DNA of 35,572 bases, taken from positions 1 to 35,572 of the forward strand of contig CANQIO010000015.1 of assembly GCA_947624065.1 (NCBI GenBank). Direction: 5' to 3'. The DNA is from an uncultured Oscillospiraceae bacterium. GTDB taxonomy: Bacteria > Bacillota > Clostridia > Oscillospirales > Oscillospiraceae. Position 1 is the first letter of the stretch. Each line of letters begins with the position of its first letter. The notes beneath the pieces are model-generated. The model saw only the letters and a program-made list of their open reading frames with translations. It was not told the DNA's origin and did not search any database. A program made the position numbers and the translations under genes. Shown in pieces: positions 1 to 8,963 of the stretch.

Positions 1-287
<287 letters not shown>

Positions 288-311
288 TTATTAAGTCGAA
301 TAGATTATGAT

Positions 312-332
312 CTTATGCCCGTGTCACGGGAC
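312..332 (-). other. Small hairpin between grpE and dnaK
   Basis: CCCGTG and CACGGG are separated by one base, giving a tight hairpin in the grpE-dnaK spacer. There is no T-run after it, so it is unlikely to be a terminator. An mRNA-processing or stability role between grpE and the more highly expressed dnaK is possible but is inference only. Confidence 0.3.
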
Positions 333-344
333 TTGTTGACTGTG

Positions 345-905
345 TTAATTCGCCACCTGGACCTTGGCGAAGCGGATCACCTTATCTCCCAGCTTGAAGC
401 CCTTTTCCAGCTCCAGGACGATCTCTCCCTCGCCGTATTTCTCGTCCTCGATGTGCAGCAGCGCGTCGTGCAGCGCCGGATCGAACTTCTTGCCCACGGT
501 GGGGATCTCCGTGACGCCCAGCCCCTCCAGGATGGCTTTGAGCTGGTTGAAAATGCCCTCCACGCCCTTGCGGGTCTCGTCGTCGGTCTCATGCTGGGCG
601 GCCCGGGCCAGGTTGTCATATACGGGCAGGAACTTCATCACCGTGTCGGCTCGGACGTCGGCGTAGATGCTCTCCCGCTCCTTCATGCTGCGGCGGCGGT
701 AATTGTCGTATTCCGCCAGCATCCGCAGATATTTGTCGTTGGTCTCTGCCAGGGTCTTGCGCAGCTCGTCGGCCTCGGAGGCCTGAGGGGCTTCCTCCTT
801 CTCCGAGGGCTCCGCCGGGGCGGTCTCCTCCTTTGCCGGGGCGGCCTCGGTATCCTCGGGTTCCGGCTGCTGGGCGGCGTTCTTCTTTTCCTCTTTCTTA
901 CTCAT
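345..905 (-). CDS. grpE: Nucleotide exchange factor GrpE
   Basis: GrpE releases ADP from DnaK. The 186-aa product has the family layout. An acidic, Ala/Glu-rich disordered N-terminus (about residues 1-50) is followed by a long coiled coil with LRKTLAETNDKYLRMLAEYDN and NYRRRSMKERE. The C-terminal beta domain carries GVTEIPTVGKKFDPALHDAL, and the protein ends VIRFAKVQVAN. I chose the ATG at 903-905 because AAGGAA lies 10 nt upstream; a GTG three codons earlier (914) sits too close to that site. The start overlaps the hrcA stop by 8 nt, so translation is probably coupled. Confidence 0.96.
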   Translation of the reverse strand: MSKKEEKKNAAQQPEPEDTEAAPAKEETAPAEPSEKEEAPQASEADELRKTLAETNDKYLRMLAEYDNYRRRSMKERESIYADVRADTVMKFLPVYDNLARAAQHETDDETRKGVEGIFNQLKAILEGLGVTEIPTVGKKFDPALHDALLHIEDEKYGEGEIVLELEKGFKLGDKVIRFAKVQVAN

Positions 906-1977
906 GGTGTTCACTTTCCTTCAGAACCAGTTTATTGTTCAGCCCCTCCGGGGCGTCCGGCCCGGCCAGCATCCGGCTCAGGCCCGCCGCGATGTAGCTG
1001 AGCTTGGCCGCCACGCTGGAGTAATCCATTCTGGTGGGCCCCACCACACCGATATAGCCCCGCATGCCGTCGCCGGCGTCGTAAGAGGCCATGACCACGC
1101 TGGAGTCCTTCAGCTCCTCGGCCAGATTCTCCGGCCCGATGGTGACCCGCAGACCGTTGTGCTCCTCTCCCATCCGGGGCAGATCGCTCATCAGGCGGCT
1201 GCCGTCGGAGATGAAGTTCATCAGCGCGTGGGCCTTGTCCGGGTCCCGGAATTCCGGCTGGCTGAGAAGCTGGGAGGCGCCGGCCACGCCCATGGGCGCC
1301 GCCTTGGCCGCCGTCAGGCACTCGATGGTGAAGCTGGCCACCACGGCCACCAGGCCGTAGGTGTCGCCGGCGGCCCGCTCCGTGGAGCGGATGAGGGAGT
1401 CGGTGATCTCCTGCTCCGTGACGCCGGTGAAGTTGGCATTGAAGAGGCTGGAGAGGGTCGTGACCTGTTCCTGGTGGACGGAGAAGGGCAGGTGGATGAG
1501 CTTGTTCTTCACGGTGTTGTCCGTCAGCAGGACCACCACGATGAAGGTATTGGCGTCCACATAGATGAAATCGAACCGCTTCACTGCGGCGGGCGGCTTC
1601 ATGGCCAGGGCGTAGGCGGGATATTGGGTCATGGTGCTGGTCAGCTGGCCCACCTCGTCCATCAGCTGCTCGATCTGGGCGTCCTTTTTGGCCAGCTTGT
1701 CGTTGATGGCGGCGGCCTCCGCCTCGGTGAGCTTCTGCCGCTCCATCAGCTCGTTCACATACAGCCGGTATCCCGCGGGAGAGGGCACGCGCCCCGCGCT
1801 GGTATGGGGCTGCTCCAGATAGCCCATGCCGGTCAGCTCGCTCATCTCGTTGCGGATGGTGGCCGAGCTGCAGCCGATGACCTGTGCCAGGGCCTTGGAC
1901 CCCACCGGCTCCGCCGTGGCGATGTAGCTCTCTACGACGGCTGTCAGTATCTTTTTCTTTCTCTCACTCAGTTCCAT
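898..1977 (-). CDS. hrcA: Heat-inducible transcription repressor HrcA
   Basis: HrcA is the dimeric repressor that binds CIRCE and is kept active by GroEL. The 359-aa product begins MELSERKKKILTAVVESYIA, continues TAEPVGSKALA and SSATIRNEMSELTGMGYLEQPHTSAGRVPS (the winged-helix DNA-binding domain, about residues 1-75), and then has the GAF-like HrcA domain. The ATG at 1975-1977 has AGGAGG at a normal distance. An in-frame upstream extension would run into CIRCE and the promoter, so it was not used. First gene of hrcA-grpE-dnaK and autoregulated through the CIRCE element immediately upstream. Confidence 0.96.
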   Translation of the reverse strand: MELSERKKKILTAVVESYIATAEPVGSKALAQVIGCSSATIRNEMSELTGMGYLEQPHTSAGRVPSPAGYRLYVNELMERQKLTEAEAAAINDKLAKKDAQIEQLMDEVGQLTSTMTQYPAYALAMKPPAAVKRFDFIYVDANTFIVVVLLTDNTVKNKLIHLPFSVHQEQVTTLSSLFNANFTGVTEQEITDSLIRSTERAAGDTYGLVAVVASFTIECLTAAKAAPMGVAGASQLLSQPEFRDPDKAHALMNFISDGSRLMSDLPRMGEEHNGLRVTIGPENLAEELKDSSVVMASYDAGDGMRGYIGVVGPTRMDYSSVAAKLSYIAAGLSRMLAGPDAPEGLNNKLVLKESEHHE

Positions 1978-2009
1978 GTCCGCCTCCTGGCAATCCCAGG
2001 CGAAATCTG

Positions 2010-2036
2010 CTAGCACTCCTATCCTTCGAGTGCTAA
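2010..2036 (-). promoter_or_regulatory. CIRCE operator
   Basis: Inverted repeat CTAGCACTC-N9-GAGTGCTAA matches the CIRCE consensus (TTAGCACTC-N9-GAGTGCTAA) at all but the first base. It overlaps the -10 box of the hrcA promoter, so bound HrcA would block transcription. Confidence 0.96.
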
Positions 2037-2063
2037 TTTACCACTTCTTTTCGTCTCTGTCAA
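2035..2063 (-). promoter_or_regulatory. Sigma-A promoter of hrcA operon
   Basis: On the minus strand, TTGACA (2058-2063) and TAAATT (2035-2040) are separated by exactly 17 bp. The -10 end merges with the CIRCE right arm, as in other HrcA-controlled promoters. Confidence 0.85.
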
Positions 2064-2094
2064 GGGTCCGGGCGTTATTATTTGTAATTTGTTC

Positions 2095-2129
2095 ATAAAT
2101 AAAATGGCCGGGACAGGTACTGTCCCGGC
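2095..2129 (-). terminator. Terminator of the 50-aa gene
   Basis: A perfect GCCGGGACAG / CTGTCCCGGC stem with a 3-nt loop (2107-2129) is followed on the minus strand by ATTTTATTT. It ends transcription from the small gene before the hrcA promoter. Confidence 0.8.
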
Positions 2130-2134
2130 GGCTG

Positions 2135-2287
2135 TCATTCCTCTGCCTCGATATACGTCTCTTCCGCGTCGATCTGCGCTTTTTTCAAGATCCGCTCCGC
2201 CCTTTCCGGGTCCTGCTCCGCCAGCGCGGCGAGGGCGTCCGTGACGGAATTGAACAGATGCAGATACATCTTCTGATAATCTGGCAT
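2135..2287 (-). CDS. Small acidic helical protein (50 aa), function unknown
   Basis: I do not recognise a named family. The 50-aa product starts MPDYQKMYLHLFNSVTDAL and ends with a Glu-rich tail. It looks entirely helical and acidic, with no membrane segment, and the DPERAERILKKAQ portion could be amphipathic. The start ATG (2285-2287) has GGGAGGTG upstream. It has its own promoter with a palindromic operator, its own terminator, and is divergent from a small XRE regulator. The pairing suggests a self-contained regulatory or toxin-antitoxin-like module, but nothing in the protein identifies a toxin. The real-gene call rests on ribosome site, promoter and terminator. Confidence 0.75.
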   Translation of the reverse strand: MPDYQKMYLHLFNSVTDALAALAEQDPERAERILKKAQIDAEETYIEAEE

Positions 2288-2323
2288 GGCCACACCTCCC
2301 AGCCCTTTCGTCATACACGAAAA

Positions 2324-2368
2324 ATAATACATCAAACGATGTATTTTGTAAACAACAAATGATGTATT
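2324..2368 (-). promoter_or_regulatory. Promoter with embedded palindromic operator for the 50-aa gene
   Basis: On the minus strand TTTACA (2347-2352) and TATTAT (2324-2329) are 17 bp apart. Between and over the -10 lies a perfect inverted repeat AATACATC-AAAC-GATGTATT (2326-2345). A third GATGTATT half-site sits at 2361-2368, 23 bp from the equivalent half, just upstream of the divergent XRE gene. This is the geometry expected of an autoregulating Cro/CI-type repressor site. Confidence 0.7.
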
Positions 2369-2409
2369 AGGGCATAATAGCACCAGCAAGCCGAGAGGAG
2401 GGGTGGCGG

Positions 2410-2619
2410 CTGTACTATCGGCGAATACGCGATCTGCGGGAGGACTCCGACCTCACCCAGGCAAAGCTGGCGGCAAAACTTGGCATGCACAAGACCACAT
2501 ACACCAACTATGAGCAGGGAAAGCGGGAGCCACCCTTTTCCTTCATCATCCGGCTGGCGGATTTTTACGGCGTCAGCTGCGATTACATCGCTGAACGGAA
2601 CGACCGAAAAAAGAAATAG
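2410..2619 (+). CDS. Small Cro/CI (XRE) family transcriptional regulator, likely CTG start
   Basis: This 69-aa protein is a bare helix-turn-helix domain. It begins YYRRIRDLREDSDLTQAKLA, has the recognition-helix region MHKTTYTNYEQGKREPP, and ends LADFYGVSCDYIAERNDRKKK. Single-domain phage-type repressors of this kind normally begin with Met just before YYRR. Here that codon is CTG (2410-2412), with GAGAGGAGGGG 7 nt upstream and no ATG, GTG or TTG between it and the upstream in-frame stop at 2368-2370. The only in-frame ATG inside would delete helices 1-2. It is divergent from the 50-aa gene and probably represses it through the palindrome between them. It converges with rpoD through a shared terminator. 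Confidence 0.8.
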   Translation: MYYRRIRDLREDSDLTQAKLAAKLGMHKTTYTNYEQGKREPPFSFIIRLADFYGVSCDYIAERNDRKKK

Positions 2620-2624
2620 CGGAG

Positions 2625-2655
2625 AAAACGCCCGGGACGCTGTCCCGGGCGTTTT
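2625..2655. terminator. Bidirectional terminator between XRE gene and rpoD
   Basis: A 14-bp perfect stem (AAAACGCCCGGGAC, loop GCT, complement ending GCGTTTT) has A/T tracts on both sides. It can stop the plus-strand XRE transcript and the minus-strand dgt-dnaG-rpoD transcript. Confidence 0.9.
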
Positions 2656-2660
2656 TCGGC

Positions 2661-3986
<1,326 letters not shown>

Positions 3987-3988
3987 CT

Positions 3989-5728
3989 TTATAAACCATA
4001 CCCTTTCGTTTGTTTCAGCTTCTCGGCATAGCCCCGCAGGTCCTCCCCGCGGGCCGCCTTGTCTCTCTCGGCGCGGATCTTGTCTATGTAATCGCCCATG
4101 GCCTGCTGCGCGGCCGCGGCGGATATCTCGTCGTGCTGCAATATCCCGGCCAGGAGCGTCAGCTCCTCGGGGGAGAACTGCTGGCTCAGCGCGGCCATGG
4201 ACACGCTCCGGCCCTGCCGGACCCTGGCCATCACCGCCTCATACAGCCCGCCCAGGGCGGGGGAGGTGAAGTCCGCGCCGGCAAGGGGCAGAGAGCCGAA
4301 CTGCTCCGGGAACCGGCACAGCAGGTTCAGCACGCCCTCCTCCGCTATGGCACTGCGGACATTTTCGAACCGGAGCTCCCGGCTCTGGGGCTGGGCGGCG
4401 CGAAGGGGCGCCGTGGCCTCCCGGTCCCGCTGCTTTCGGGCCGCGGCGGCGTTTTGTTTGCGGACCCGGGCCACCTCGCCCAGGAACGCGTCCTTGGACA
4501 CGCCCGCCTTTTCCGCCGCCCGGATGCCGTAGATCTCCCGCTCCACGCTCCCCGGCAGAGAGGCGATGAGCTTGCCGGCGGCCTTCAGATAGCCCACCCG
4601 GCCCTCGTCGGTGCCGAGGTCGAACTGGGCCGCCGTCTGCTCCAGGCGGTATTCGATCTGGTTGCCGCTGCGCTCGATCAGCTCCCGGAAGGCCGTGGGG
4701 CCGTTCTGCTGGATGAACTCGTCCGGGTCCTTGGCGCCGGGGATCTTCAGGACTTTGATCTTCATGTCCAGCGGCTGCAGGATGCCGATGGCCCGCTGGG
4801 CGGCCTTCTGGCCGGCGGCGTCGGCGTCGTAGGCGATGATGACCTCAGTGGTATACCGGCTCATGAGCCGGGCCTGATCGGGGGTCAGGGAGGTGCCCAG
4901 ACTGGCCACGGCGCTGTCGAACCCCGCCTGATGGAGGCTGACCACGTCTATATTTCCCTCCGCGAGAAGAATATATCCGCTTTTGGACTTTTTAGCCAGA
5001 TTCAGGGCGAAAAGGCTCCGGCTCTTGCTGTAGACCAGGGTGTCCGGGCTATTGAGATACTTGGGCTCCCCGTCCGACAGGATGCGCCCTGAAAAGCCTA
5101 TGACGCTGCCCCGCACGTCGATGACCGGAAACATCAGCCGGCCGCGAAAATAGTCGTAAAGGCCGCCGTTCCTGCCCACCCGGGCCAGACCCGCGTCGAT
5201 GAGCTCCTGGCGGGTGTAGCCCTTGGCGGTCATGGCATCGGTCAGGTTCTGCCACCCCTCCGGGGCGTACCCCAGCCCAAAGGGCTTGACCATGGACACG
5301 ATGCCCCGCCTGCGCACATATTCCTGGGCGGGGACGCCGGTGGGGGCCATCAGCTGGGCGTGGAAATACCGCGCCGCCTCCCGGTTCAGCTCCAGCATCC
5401 GGGCCCGCTTGCCCCGGTCGGGATCGTGGTCGTCCTCCGGCACGGCCATCCCCGCCCGGCGGGCCAGAAACCGCACCGCGTCGGGGAAGGACAGGTTCTC
5501 GATCTCCATGATGAAGTTGATCACGCCGCCGCCCTTGCCGCAGCCAAAGCAGTGGTAGATCTGCTTTTCGGCGTTGACGGAAAAGGAGGGGGTCTTTTCC
5601 CCGTGGAAGGGGCATAGGCCGAACTGGTTGGCGCCGCTGCGCTTGGTCAGCGGCACATAGGCGCTGACCACGTCCACGATGTCGTTGCGCCGGCTCAGTT
5701 CCTCCAAAAATTCCTCGGAAAACGCCAT
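3989..5728 (-). CDS. dnaG: DNA primase DnaG
   Basis: DnaG makes RNA primers at the replication fork. The 579-aa product has the N-terminal CHC2 zinc ribbon (C39, H42, C60, C63; [11 protein letters not shown] and YHCFGCG). A catalytic core follows, with the Toprim domain at about 250-340 (E257 in [11 protein letters not shown]301 and D303 in YDADAAGQ). The C-terminal helicase-binding region is about 430-579. The length is usual for the family. The ATG at 5726-5728 follows TGAGGTGA at good spacing. It starts 6 nt after the dgt stop and ends 2 nt before rpoD, the classic dnaG-rpoD arrangement of macromolecular synthesis operons. Confidence 0.98.
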   Translation of the reverse strand: MAFSEEFLEELSRRNDIVDVVSAYVPLTKRSGANQFGLCPFHGEKTPSFSVNAEKQIYHCFGCGKGGGVINFIMEIENLSFPDAVRFLARRAGMAVPEDDHDPDRGKRARMLELNREAARYFHAQLMAPTGVPAQEYVRRRGIVSMVKPFGLGYAPEGWQNLTDAMTAKGYTRQELIDAGLARVGRNGGLYDYFRGRLMFPVIDVRGSVIGFSGRILSDGEPKYLNSPDTLVYSKSRSLFALNLAKKSKSGYILLAEGNIDVVSLHQAGFDSAVASLGTSLTPDQARLMSRYTTEVIIAYDADAAGQKAAQRAIGILQPLDMKIKVLKIPGAKDPDEFIQQNGPTAFRELIERSGNQIEYRLEQTAAQFDLGTDEGRVGYLKAAGKLIASLPGSVEREIYGIRAAEKAGVSKDAFLGEVARVRKQNAAAARKQRDREATAPLRAAQPQSRELRFENVRSAIAEEGVLNLLCRFPEQFGSLPLAGADFTSPALGGLYEAVMARVRQGRSVSMAALSQQFSPEELTLLAGILQHDEISAAAAQQAMGDYIDKIRAERDKAARGEDLRGYAEKLKQTKGYGL

Positions 5729-5734
5729 AGGCCG

Positions 5735-6736
5735 TCACCTCACGCTCCAACTGGCCGGGATGAACAGGTTTTCAAACGTATAGATGGCGAAGCTGTCGGT
5801 CATGCCGGACACATAGTCGGTGACGGCGGTCTGCACGCCCTCGGCGTCGGCGATGGCCCGGTACTCCGGCGGCAGCTTGTCCGCGTGTCCGGTATAGTAG
5901 TCCATGATGGGGGCCAGGATGCCCTTGACCTTGGACTCCTCCCCCTTGGCGGCGGGGTTGCGGTATACCGCCGCGTACATGAATTCCTCAAAGGCCGCAT
6001 AGGCCTCCGCCATGGCGGGGGAGAACGCGACGGTCCCCCCGGCGCTGCTGACGATGGCGTCGGTGACCATGGCGTTGATCCGCTGGGAGTTGCGGGTGCC
6101 CACCCGGCCGCGGATGATGTCCGGCACGTCCTCCGGCAGCACGATGCCGGCACGCTCAGCGTCGTCCAGGTCGTGGTTGAGGTAGGCGATGTGGTCCGCC
6201 AGGCGCACCACGTCCGCCTCCAGGGTGTCCCGCGGCTGGCCGGTGGTGTGGTTGAGGATGCCCATCCGGGTCTCATGGCACAGGTTCAGGCCCCGGCCGT
6301 CCTTCTCCAGCTTGTCCACCACCCGCAGGGATTGCTCATAGTGGTGGAAGGAGCCGGTCAGCTCCTGCAATGCCCGCTCCCCGGCGTGGCCGAAGGGGGT
6401 GTGACCCAAGTCATGGCCCAGGGAGATGGCCTCCGTCAGGTCCTCATTCAGGGCCAGGGCCCGGGCGATGGTCCGGGCGATGCGGGCCACCTCCAGGGTG
6501 TGGGTCAGGCGGGTCCGGTAATGGTCCCCTTCCGGCCGGAGGAACACCTGGGTCTTGTGGCGCAGCCGGCGGAAGGCCTTGGAGTGGGTCACCCGGTCCA
6601 CGTCCCGCTGGAAACAGGTGCGCACGTCGTCCTCCGGCTCCGGCTGAGGCCGGCCCCGGCTGGCGGCGGACAGGGTCCCGCAGGGCCCGATGATATGCTG
6701 TTCCTGCTCCTGACGGATCTCGCGGAAAGTGGACAT
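5735..6736 (-). CDS. dgt: dGTPase-like HD-domain triphosphohydrolase
   Basis: The 333-aa product belongs to the deoxyguanosinetriphosphate triphosphohydrolase-like family, which removes triphosphate from dNTPs. The HD metal site is visible as HTLEVARIARTIA, then HDLGHTPFGHAGE, then DHIAYLNHDLDD. The N-terminus has RTCFQRDVDRVTHSKAFRRL-type sequence (family hallmark FRRLRHKTQV). I chose the ATG at 6734-6736 (MSTFREIRQEQEQ), which has GAGG about 9 nt upstream; an ORF extension of 13 codons overlaps the preceding terminator. It heads the dgt-dnaG-rpoD unit, a common clostridial order. Substrate preference cannot be read from sequence. Confidence 0.93.
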   Translation of the reverse strand: MSTFREIRQEQEQHIIGPCGTLSAASRGRPQPEPEDDVRTCFQRDVDRVTHSKAFRRLRHKTQVFLRPEGDHYRTRLTHTLEVARIARTIARALALNEDLTEAISLGHDLGHTPFGHAGERALQELTGSFHHYEQSLRVVDKLEKDGRGLNLCHETRMGILNHTTGQPRDTLEADVVRLADHIAYLNHDLDDAERAGIVLPEDVPDIIRGRVGTRNSQRINAMVTDAIVSSAGGTVAFSPAMAEAYAAFEEFMYAAVYRNPAAKGEESKVKGILAPIMDYYTGHADKLPPEYRAIADAEGVQTAVTDYVSGMTDSFAIYTFENLFIPASWSVR

Positions 6737-6757
6737 GACGAGCGCCTCATATGTAAA

Positions 6758-6789
6758 AAAGGTATCGCAAATCATTTTGCAATACCTTT
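6758..6789 (-). terminator. Terminator at the end of the hprK-to-yigZ gene run
   Basis: On the minus strand, AAAGGTATTGCAAA pairs with TTTGCGATACCTTT (one G-T wobble) around a 4-nt loop and is followed by a T-run. It separates the small membrane protein gene from dgt. Confidence 0.85.
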
Positions 6790-6853
6790 ATACGCCGCGC
6801 GCCGCCCTTTTCCCTTTTTTGCGCGGAGAAATTTTATAAAGTTTTTTCCGTTC

Positions 6854-7060
6854 TTATTTCTTCTTCTCCTGCTCCTGATACTGCCGGACCGCTCTGACGA
6901 CGGAGCAGACGCCGTTTCCCAGCAGGCCCGCGCCCAGGAACAGGGCGGACACGGTCATGACATCCGGGTCCATATCGCCAAAGACCTGGATCGTCAGGGG
7001 GATCGCGGCAAGGATCATAACAGCACAAAAGACGGCCTGCAATACAGAAACTTTACGCAT
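6854..7060 (-). CDS. Small two-helix membrane protein, function unknown
   Basis: The 68-aa product starts MRKVSVLQAVFCAVMILAAI. It has two hydrophobic segments (about residues 6-27 and 35-55) joined by a short acidic loop (GDMDPD), and a charged C-terminus ending QEQEKKK. The second segment contains a small-residue-rich stretch ALFLGAGLLGNGVCSVV. I recognise no family. The ATG at 7058-7060 is preceded by AGGAGGGAAAT, a strong ribosome site. It lies 12 nt after the yigZ stop and just before the terminator, so it is the last gene of that transcript. Confidence 0.8.
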   Translation of the reverse strand: MRKVSVLQAVFCAVMILAAIPLTIQVFGDMDPDVMTVSALFLGAGLLGNGVCSVVRAVRQYQEQEKKK

Positions 7061-7072
7061 ATTTCCCTCCTA

Positions 7073-7678
7073 TTAAGGCTCCGTCACCGACGCTTTGCCG
7101 CCGGTGGCGTCTATGATCCGGTGGGCGAAGGCGTCGGCGTTTTCCGCCAGCAGCTCTACGGTCAGGATGGCCCGCTCCGGGTCCGAGGCATAGTCGCTGT
7201 CCGTGAGCGTCCCCTCATATTCCCGCGTCAGCCGATGCACCCGGTCCAGGTGCTCCCAGGGGCAGGAGATGCGCAGCCGCGCCGTTTCCGGGTCCGGCTC
7301 GGTGCCGGCGTCCGCCAGGGCCAGGGCCGCCGCCTTGGAATAGGCCCGGACCAGCCCGCCGCTGCCCAGGAGCGTGCCGCCAAAATACCGGGTCACCACG
7401 CACAGCGCCCCATAGAGGTCCGCCCCCTTGAGCACCGCCGCCATGGGCCCGCCGGCGGTTCCCCCCGGCTCCCCGTCGTCGGACCAGCGGCAGGCCCCGT
7501 CCGGCAGCACCCAGGCCCAGCAGTGGTGCCGGGCGTCGGGGTATTTCTTCCGCACCTGGGCGATGGCCTCCTTCGCCTGGGTCTCGTCGGCGACGGGGAA
7601 CAGTTCCCCGATGAACCGGGAGCGCTTTTCCTCATATTCGCCGGTGCCATACCCGGCCGGGCGCATCCGCTCACCCAT
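7073..7678 (-). CDS. YigZ/IMPACT family protein
   Basis: The 201-aa product has the UPF0029/IMPACT fold: EEKRSRFIGELFPVADETQA, then the signature DARHHCWAWVL, WSDDGEPGGTAGGPM and YFGGTLLGSGGLVRAYSKAA. A C-terminal DUF1949-like domain starts near residue 135. Relatives are linked to translation control or peptide handling, but the biochemical role in bacteria is not settled. The ATG at 7676-7678 overlaps the hflX stop by 8 nt, pointing to translational coupling. Neighbouring hflX also acts on ribosomes. Confidence 0.9.
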   Translation of the reverse strand: MGERMRPAGYGTGEYEEKRSRFIGELFPVADETQAKEAIAQVRKKYPDARHHCWAWVLPDGACRWSDDGEPGGTAGGPMAAVLKGADLYGALCVVTRYFGGTLLGSGGLVRAYSKAAALALADAGTEPDPETARLRISCPWEHLDRVHRLTREYEGTLTDSDYASDPERAILTVELLAENADAFAHRIIDATGGKASVTEP

Positions 7679-8963
7679 GCTCCTGCACCTCATAGGGGCC
7701 GACGGCCTCCCACAGGGCGGGCCGCACCACCGCCAGCACCCGCACGGCCTCGTCGGTATACCGGACGTCCAGGACGGTGGCCTCCCGGCGCAGCCGTTCC
7801 AGCAGGGCCGCCCTGGCATAGGGGATCGCCAGCTCCACCCGGCGCATCTCCCCGCTGAGCTTCCGACCGATGGCGTAAAGCAGCGCCCCGGTGCCCTCGC
7901 CGGTCCGGGCGCACACACATATCTCGTCCTCGCCCGCCGGCAGGCGGCCGGAGTAGACGTCGCATTTATTATAGACCCGCAGGCAGGGGGTCTGCCCCGC
8001 TCCCAGGCGCACGATCAGGTCCTCCACCACCTGGGCCGGGGTCTCCCAGTCCGGGTTGGAGATGTCGATCACATGCAGCAGCACGTCGGCATAGGTCAGC
8101 TCCTCCAGCGTGGCCTTGAAGGCGTCCACCAGCTCCGTGGGCAGCTTGCGGATAAAGCCCACCGTGTCGCTCAAAAGCGCCTGGCCGCCCTCGGCCAGGT
8201 CCAGCTTTCGGGTGGTGGTGTCCAGGGTGTCGAACAGCCGGTCCCCGGTCTGGATGCTGTCGCCGGTGAGGGTGTTGAGAAGGGTGGATTTGCCGGCGTT
8301 GGTATAGCCCACCAGGGCCGCCACGGGCACAGCGTTGCGCTGCCGCTGCCGGCGCTGGGTGCCCCGGACACGGCGCACCTGCTCCAGCTCCTCGGTGAGC
8401 TTTTGGATGCGCCGGCGGATATGGCGCCGGTCGGTCTCCAGCTGGGTCTCGCCGGGACCGCGGGTGCCGATGGGCGCGCTGGTGCCCGCCTGGCGCTTCA
8501 AATGGGTCCACATGCCGGTGAGCCGGGGCAGGATGTATTTGTACTGGGCGAGCTCCACCTGGAGCTTGCCCTCGCGGGTCCGGGCCCGCTGGGCGAAGAT
8601 GTCCAGGATGAGTCCCGTCCGGTCCAGCACCCGCACGCCCATGGCCTCCTCCAGCACCCGCGCCTGGGAGGGGGTCAGGTCGTTGTCGAAAACGACCAGG
8701 TCGCAGCCCTCGTTCTGGACGGCCTCTTTCAGCTCCTGGACCTTGCCCATGCCCAGGAAGCTGTGGGGGTCCGGCTTGTCCCGGTTTTGCAGCACCGTGC
8801 ACACCGGCTCCGCCCCGGCGGTCTCGGTCAGCCGCCACAGCTCGTCCATGCTGGCTTCGTCGCTGCGCTCGGCCGCGTCCATGCTGGCCGCCGCCAGGCC
8901 CGCCAGCGCCGCCCGCTCTTTTTTCACAGTCGTGTCTTGTATGGTCCCGTCTCCTTGCGTCAA
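7671..8963 (-). CDS. hflX: GTPase HflX
   Basis: HflX is a ribosome-associated GTPase that splits stalled or hibernating ribosomes. The N-terminal HflX domain contains DPHSFLGMGKVQELKE and VVFDNDLTPSQARVLEE, followed by RGPGETQLETDRR. The G domain has G1 GYTNAGKST, G3 DTVGFIRKLPTELVDAF and G4 NKCD. The start is uncertain. I report TTG (8961-8963), which overlaps the corA stop and gives 430 aa. GTG at 8925-8927 (418 aa) is the other standard choice. A good AAGGAGA (8952-8958) points instead at an ATA codon at 8940-8942. Longer upstream readings only run through corA out of frame. Confidence 0.93.
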   Translation of the reverse strand: MTQGDGTIQDTTVKKERAALAGLAAASMDAAERSDEASMDELWRLTETAGAEPVCTVLQNRDKPDPHSFLGMGKVQELKEAVQNEGCDLVVFDNDLTPSQARVLEEAMGVRVLDRTGLILDIFAQRARTREGKLQVELAQYKYILPRLTGMWTHLKRQAGTSAPIGTRGPGETQLETDRRHIRRRIQKLTEELEQVRRVRGTQRRQRQRNAVPVAALVGYTNAGKSTLLNTLTGDSIQTGDRLFDTLDTTTRKLDLAEGGQALLSDTVGFIRKLPTELVDAFKATLEELTYADVLLHVIDISNPDWETPAQVVEDLIVRLGAGQTPCLRVYNKCDVYSGRLPAGEDEICVCARTGEGTGALLYAIGRKLSGEMRRVELAIPYARAALLERLRREATVLDVRYTDEAVRVLAVVRPALWEAVGPYEVQEHG

